A stretch of DNA of 64,000 nt from Mycolicibacterium neoaurum VKM Ac-1815D (GTDB lineage Bacteria; Actinomycetota; Actinomycetes; Mycobacteriales; Mycobacteriaceae). The notes under the pieces are model-generated. The model had not been told where the DNA came from and searched no databases. It worked only from the letters and a program-made list of their open reading frames with translations. The DNA lies in NCBI RefSeq assembly GCF_000317305.3, contig NC_023036.2, forward strand, positions 2,480,001 through 2,544,000, written 5' to 3'. Position 1 is the first letter of the stretch. Every line of letters begins with the position of its first letter. Below, one piece after another: positions 61,294 to 64,000 of this stretch. A program made the position numbers and the translations under genes.

Positions 61294-62547
61294 CTACCCG
61301 TCGGACGGTGTGGTCAAGGCTTCGGTCAGCACCGGTACCGTCAGCTCCCGCTGCCATGGGCGCGCCCCGGCCTGTATGAGGTAATCCTCGACCGCTGCCC
61401 GCACATCGGGCACCGGCTGCCAGTCCCAGCACAATCGGCGCACGGTGTCGGGCGTCAGCAGATTCTCCGTCGGCACCGAGACGCGTTCGGACAACTCGGA
61501 CAGGGCGGCGCGCGCGGCCTCGAGACGTTCGGCGGCCTCCGGCTTGCGCCGTGACCAGCGGGCCGGCGGTGGCGGGCCGGTCGTGGGCTCGGCACCCGTC
61601 GGCGGATCCGGGTCGGTGCGGGCCCTGGCCAACGCGTCCAGCCACACCTGCGCACTGCGGCGCTGTCGACTGCCGCCGAAAACCGGCAAGGCAGTCAACT
61701 TTTCGATGGTGTCCGGGTTGCTGGTGGCGGCGCTGACGATCGCGGCGTCGGGCAGGATGCGTCCTGGGGCGATATCGCGGCGCTGCGCGATGCGGTCGCG
61801 GGTGACCCACAGTTCGCGCACGGCGGCCAGGGCGCGCGGGTCGCGCACCTTGTGGATACCCGATGTCCTACGCCAGCGGTCACGCCGGGTGACCGTCGGT
61901 TCGGCGGTGCGCAGATACTCGAATTCCTGTGCCGCCCAGTCGGATTTGCCCTGCTCGGCCAACACCGCGGCGAGCGCCTCCCGCAGCTCCAGCAGTACCT
62001 CGACGTCCAGCGCCGCGTAGTTGAGCCAGTCCGCGGGCAACGGACGCTTGGACCAGTCGGCGGCACCGTGACCCTTCACCAGACCGAGGCCCAGCAGTCT
62101 GCGCACCATCTCGGCGAGGTTGACCCGCTCGAAACCGGCCAGCCGCGCGCCCAATTCGGTGTCGTACAGCCGAGGTGGTGTCATACCCAACTCCGCAAGG
62201 CAGGGCAGATCCTGGTCGGCGGCGTGTAATACCCACTCGTCGGTGCTGAGCACCTCGGCCAGCGGCGCCATGACCTTCAGCGCGTCACCACCGTGATTGA
62301 CGGGGTCGATCAGGATGATGCCCGACCCGGCGCGTTTGATCTGAATCAGGTAGGCGCGGTTGGAGTATCGGAAGCCCGACGCGCGTTCGGCATCGATCGC
62401 GAACGGGCCCGAGCCGGCGGCCAGCAGGTCGGCTGCCTTGACCATGTCGCTGGGGTACAGCGCGACCGGCGGCACGCCGCCGGCGGGTGCCAGCAGGGGA
62501 GTCGCCTCGGGTTCGGGCGCGGCCCCGGAGTCCTCTGATTCGGTCAT
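61294..62547 (-). CDS. rnd: Ribonuclease D-like 3'-5' exonuclease
   Basis: A 417-residue DEDDy exonuclease with C-terminal HRDC domain. Metal residues are the Asp/Glu of FAIDAERASGF (about 49-59), the Asp of AADQDLPCL, the Asp of LYDTELGARL, and the Tyr-x3-Asp of LNYAALDVE. HRDC lies about 235-305. It trims tRNA or other RNA 3' ends. The stop at 61294 is followed by the psiE-like gene. The start ATG 62547 overlaps by one base with the stop region of the DUF3000 gene. Confidence 0.93.
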   Translation of the reverse strand: MTESEDSGAAPEPEATPLLAPAGGVPPVALYPSDMVKAADLLAAGSGPFAIDAERASGFRYSNRAYLIQIKRAGSGIILIDPVNHGGDALKVMAPLAEVLSTDEWVLHAADQDLPCLAELGMTPPRLYDTELGARLAGFERVNLAEMVRRLLGLGLVKGHGAADWSKRPLPADWLNYAALDVEVLLELREALAAVLAEQGKSDWAAQEFEYLRTAEPTVTRRDRWRRTSGIHKVRDPRALAAVRELWVTRDRIAQRRDIAPGRILPDAAIVSAATSNPDTIEKLTALPVFGGSRQRRSAQVWLDALARARTDPDPPTGAEPTTGPPPPARWSRRKPEAAERLEAARAALSELSERVSVPTENLLTPDTVRRLCWDWQPVPDVRAAVEDYLIQAGARPWQRELTVPVLTEALTTPSDG

Positions 62548-62548
62548 G

Positions 62549-63130
62549 TCAGGCGCGGGTGCGGGATCCCAAGCTCGTCACGCCGGCCGGCGGTAACCCG
62601 GCAGCATGCTCCAGCACCTCGCAGAACGCCTGGACGTGCGGGCCGAGCTCCAGATCGGTTGCCGTCCACGAGGCGCGCAGTTCGAGCTGATGGGCGCGCG
62701 GCGGGCCGGAGATGTCGCCGTAGCGCACCGACGTGGTGGCGGTGACGGTGCCGCCGAGGGCGGTGACCGCCTGCGCGTGCGCGGCGAGTGCGTCGGCCAG
62801 CCAACTCCACGCGACCTCCGGGAGTAGCGGATCGACGGCCTCGGTGGAGTCCAGGTCGGCCTGGATGTAGGCGACCAGTCGCATGGTGCCGTCCCAGGCC
62901 TCGGCACCCTCGGGATCGTGTAGCAGGATCAGGCGGCCGAAGGCGTCGCCGTCGGAGCGTTCCGGAACCACCGCGACCTCGGGATGGCGGACCTCGGCGC
63001 CCAGCGCGTAGCTGAACGGAGCCAATCGCTGCGGGGGGCGGATCGGACCCAGCTCGATCTCCGGCCGCACGGTTGCGGCATTCATCGCCGCAACTGCGGT
63101 CCGGAATTGAGCCGGTTCGACGGATGTCAC
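62549..63130 (-). CDS. DUF3000 protein (Rv2680-like)
   Basis: A 193-residue protein of the actinobacterial DUF3000 family. Landmarks are LAPFSYALGAEV, GRLILLHDPEGAEAW and DLELGPHVQAFCEVLEHAAGLPP. GTG 63130 is preferred over the longer frame. It directly precedes rnd, one base apart, suggesting a linked role in RNA processing (inference). Divergent from hemE across 79 bases. Confidence 0.88.
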   Translation of the reverse strand: MTSVEPAQFRTAVAAMNAATVRPEIELGPIRPPQRLAPFSYALGAEVRHPEVAVVPERSDGDAFGRLILLHDPEGAEAWDGTMRLVAYIQADLDSTEAVDPLLPEVAWSWLADALAAHAQAVTALGGTVTATTSVRYGDISGPPRAHQLELRASWTATDLELGPHVQAFCEVLEHAAGLPPAGVTSLGSRTRA

Positions 63131-63209
63131 AGTCAGCGACGCTAGCCCCAACTGCTCTCAGCCTTGCGCAGGCGCGCCGTCTTTCGGGCGCGTGGCAACA
63201 TAGGTGCCG

Positions 63210-64000
63210 ATGAGCACCCGTCGTGACCTGCCAGAGTCGCCATTTCTGGCCGCCGCTACCGGCCGCACCCCGTCCCACACCCCGGTGTGGTTCATGCGGC
63301 AGGCCGGGCGTTCGCTACCCGAATACCGTGCGCTGCGCGCCAACCACAAGATGCTGGAGGCCTGCTTCGACTCCGAACTGGTCTGCGAGATCACCCTGCA
63401 ACCGGTACGCAGGCACAAGGTGGACGCGGCCATCCTGTTCTCCGACATCGTGGTGCCCCTGCGGGCCGCCGGTGTCGCCCTGGACATCGTCCCCGACGTC
63501 GGACCGGTGATCGAGCATCCGATCCGCACGACGGCCGACGTGGCCGCGCTCACACCGCTGGAGCGCGCGCAGGTCGCCCCGGTCAGCAACGCGATATCGC
63601 TGCTGGTGGCCGCGCTGGGGGACGTTCCACTGATCGGATTCGCCGGCGCCCCGTTCACGCTGGCGTCCTACCTGGTGGAGGGCGGCCCGAGCCGCAACCA
63701 CGAGAAGACCAAGGCCATGATGCTCGGCGAGCCGCAGACCTGGCACGCCCTGATGGCCTCGCTGACCGACCTCACGATCGAATTCCTGGAGGCGCAGCTG
63801 GACGCCGGTGTCGACGCCATCCAGCTCTTCGACTCCTGGGCGGGCACGCTGTCGCTGGCCGACTACCGCGCCTACGTCCTGCCGCACAGTTCGCGGATCT
63901 TCGCGACGCTGGCTCCCCGCGGCGTGCCGATGACGCACTTCGGGGTCGGTACCGCCGAACTGCTCGGTGCCATGGGTGAGGCCGGCGCGACGATGGTCGG
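63210..64000 (+). CDS. hemE: Uroporphyrinogen decarboxylase HemE (partial, cut by right edge)
   Basis: The frame stays open to the last base: 263 codons of an expected total near 355. Decarboxylates the four acetate side chains of uroporphyrinogen III in haem synthesis. Active-site motifs are present: [14 protein letters not shown] (about 27-40) with the substrate Arg pair, the Asp of [10 protein letters not shown] (about 75-84), [17 protein letters not shown] and DSWAG. ATG 63210 is the start, preceding the conserved [10 protein letters not shown]. Confidence 0.95.
   Translation, partial: MSTRRDLPESPFLAAATGRTPSHTPVWFMRQAGRSLPEYRALRANHKMLEACFDSELVCEITLQPVRRHKVDAAILFSDIVVPLRAAGVALDIVPDVGPVIEHPIRTTADVAALTPLERAQVAPVSNAISLLVAALGDVPLIGFAGAPFTLASYLVEGGPSRNHEKTKAMMLGEPQTWHALMASLTDLTIEFLEAQLDAGVDAIQLFDSWAGTLSLADYRAYVLPHSSRIFATLAPRGVPMTHFGVGTAELLGAMGEAGATMV

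Overview
The window is high-GC actinobacterial chromosome, almost certainly from a Mycobacterium/Mycolicibacterium species. Three things support this. The gene order from about 6.3 kb to the right edge follows, from memory, the Mycobacterium tuberculosis Rv2733c-to-Rv2678c block in inverted orientation: miaB, DUF349 gene, miaA, dapF, hflX, fadE20, lexA, chiZ, nrdR, sthA, ideR, sigB, sigA, ppgK, suhB, cei, dut, ceoBC, dxs, rnd, hemE. GTG/TTG starts and 1-4 base start/stop overlaps are common. SOS boxes have the actinobacterial form. The gluABCD amino-acid transporter and extra accessory genes suggest a fast-growing environmental mycobacterium rather than M. tuberculosis itself. I see no tRNA, rRNA, integrase, transposase, prophage or CRISPR array, and no stretch over 300 bases without a gene.

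Layout. 1-3.0 kb: accessory regulators and efflux (a MerR gene with a divergent promoter pointing off the left edge, an SDR oxidoreductase with a probable frameshifted start, MarR, a Bcr/CflA-type MFS pump). 3.0-6.3 kb: gluABCD, with a 30-bp tandem repeat between gluC and gluD that is itself a translationally coupled small reading frame. 6.4-14.8 kb: conserved tRNA-modification, lysine/cell-wall and GTPase block (miaB to hflX). 14.9-23.3 kb: accessory segment between hflX and fadE20, holding a PE-PPE-type serine hydrolase, a lipid-CoA degradation module (thiolase-fold protein without its catalytic Cys, DUF35 protein, tandem acyl-CoA dehydrogenase, TetR) and a molybdopterin oxidoreductase. 23.4-29.8 kb: fadE20, LGFP-repeat membrane protein, lexA, ohr/ohrR, chiZ, nrdR; stress and SOS control, with operators that can be read directly.

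29.8-38.5 kb: PhzF, alpha/beta hydrolase, PAC2 protein, sthA, two CNNM/CBS-type transporters behind an Arg-rich leader ORF, a DUF4192 gene and ideR. 38.6-46.9 kb: sigB (with an ECF-type promoter), small conserved genes, sigA, ppgK, suhB, cei. 46.9-55.5 kb: DUF4193 gene behind a consensus CRP site, dut, DUF3710, OB-fold and DUF3159 genes, then a probable potassium locus (two TrkA-type RCK proteins divergent from a KimA-like permease) and an RNA methyltransferase-like gene. 55.6-58.8 kb: accessory regulator/membrane-protein pairs and nhaA. 58.9-64.0 kb: dxs, a PsiE-like protein, rnd, a DUF3000 gene, and hemE cut by the right edge.

Functionally the window groups redox and DNA-damage responses (lexA, chiZ, ohrR, nrdR, sigB, ideR), housekeeping transcription (sigA), nucleotide hygiene (dut), isoprenoid and haem precursors (dxs, hemE) and ion homeostasis (CNNM pair, Trk/KimA, NhaA).
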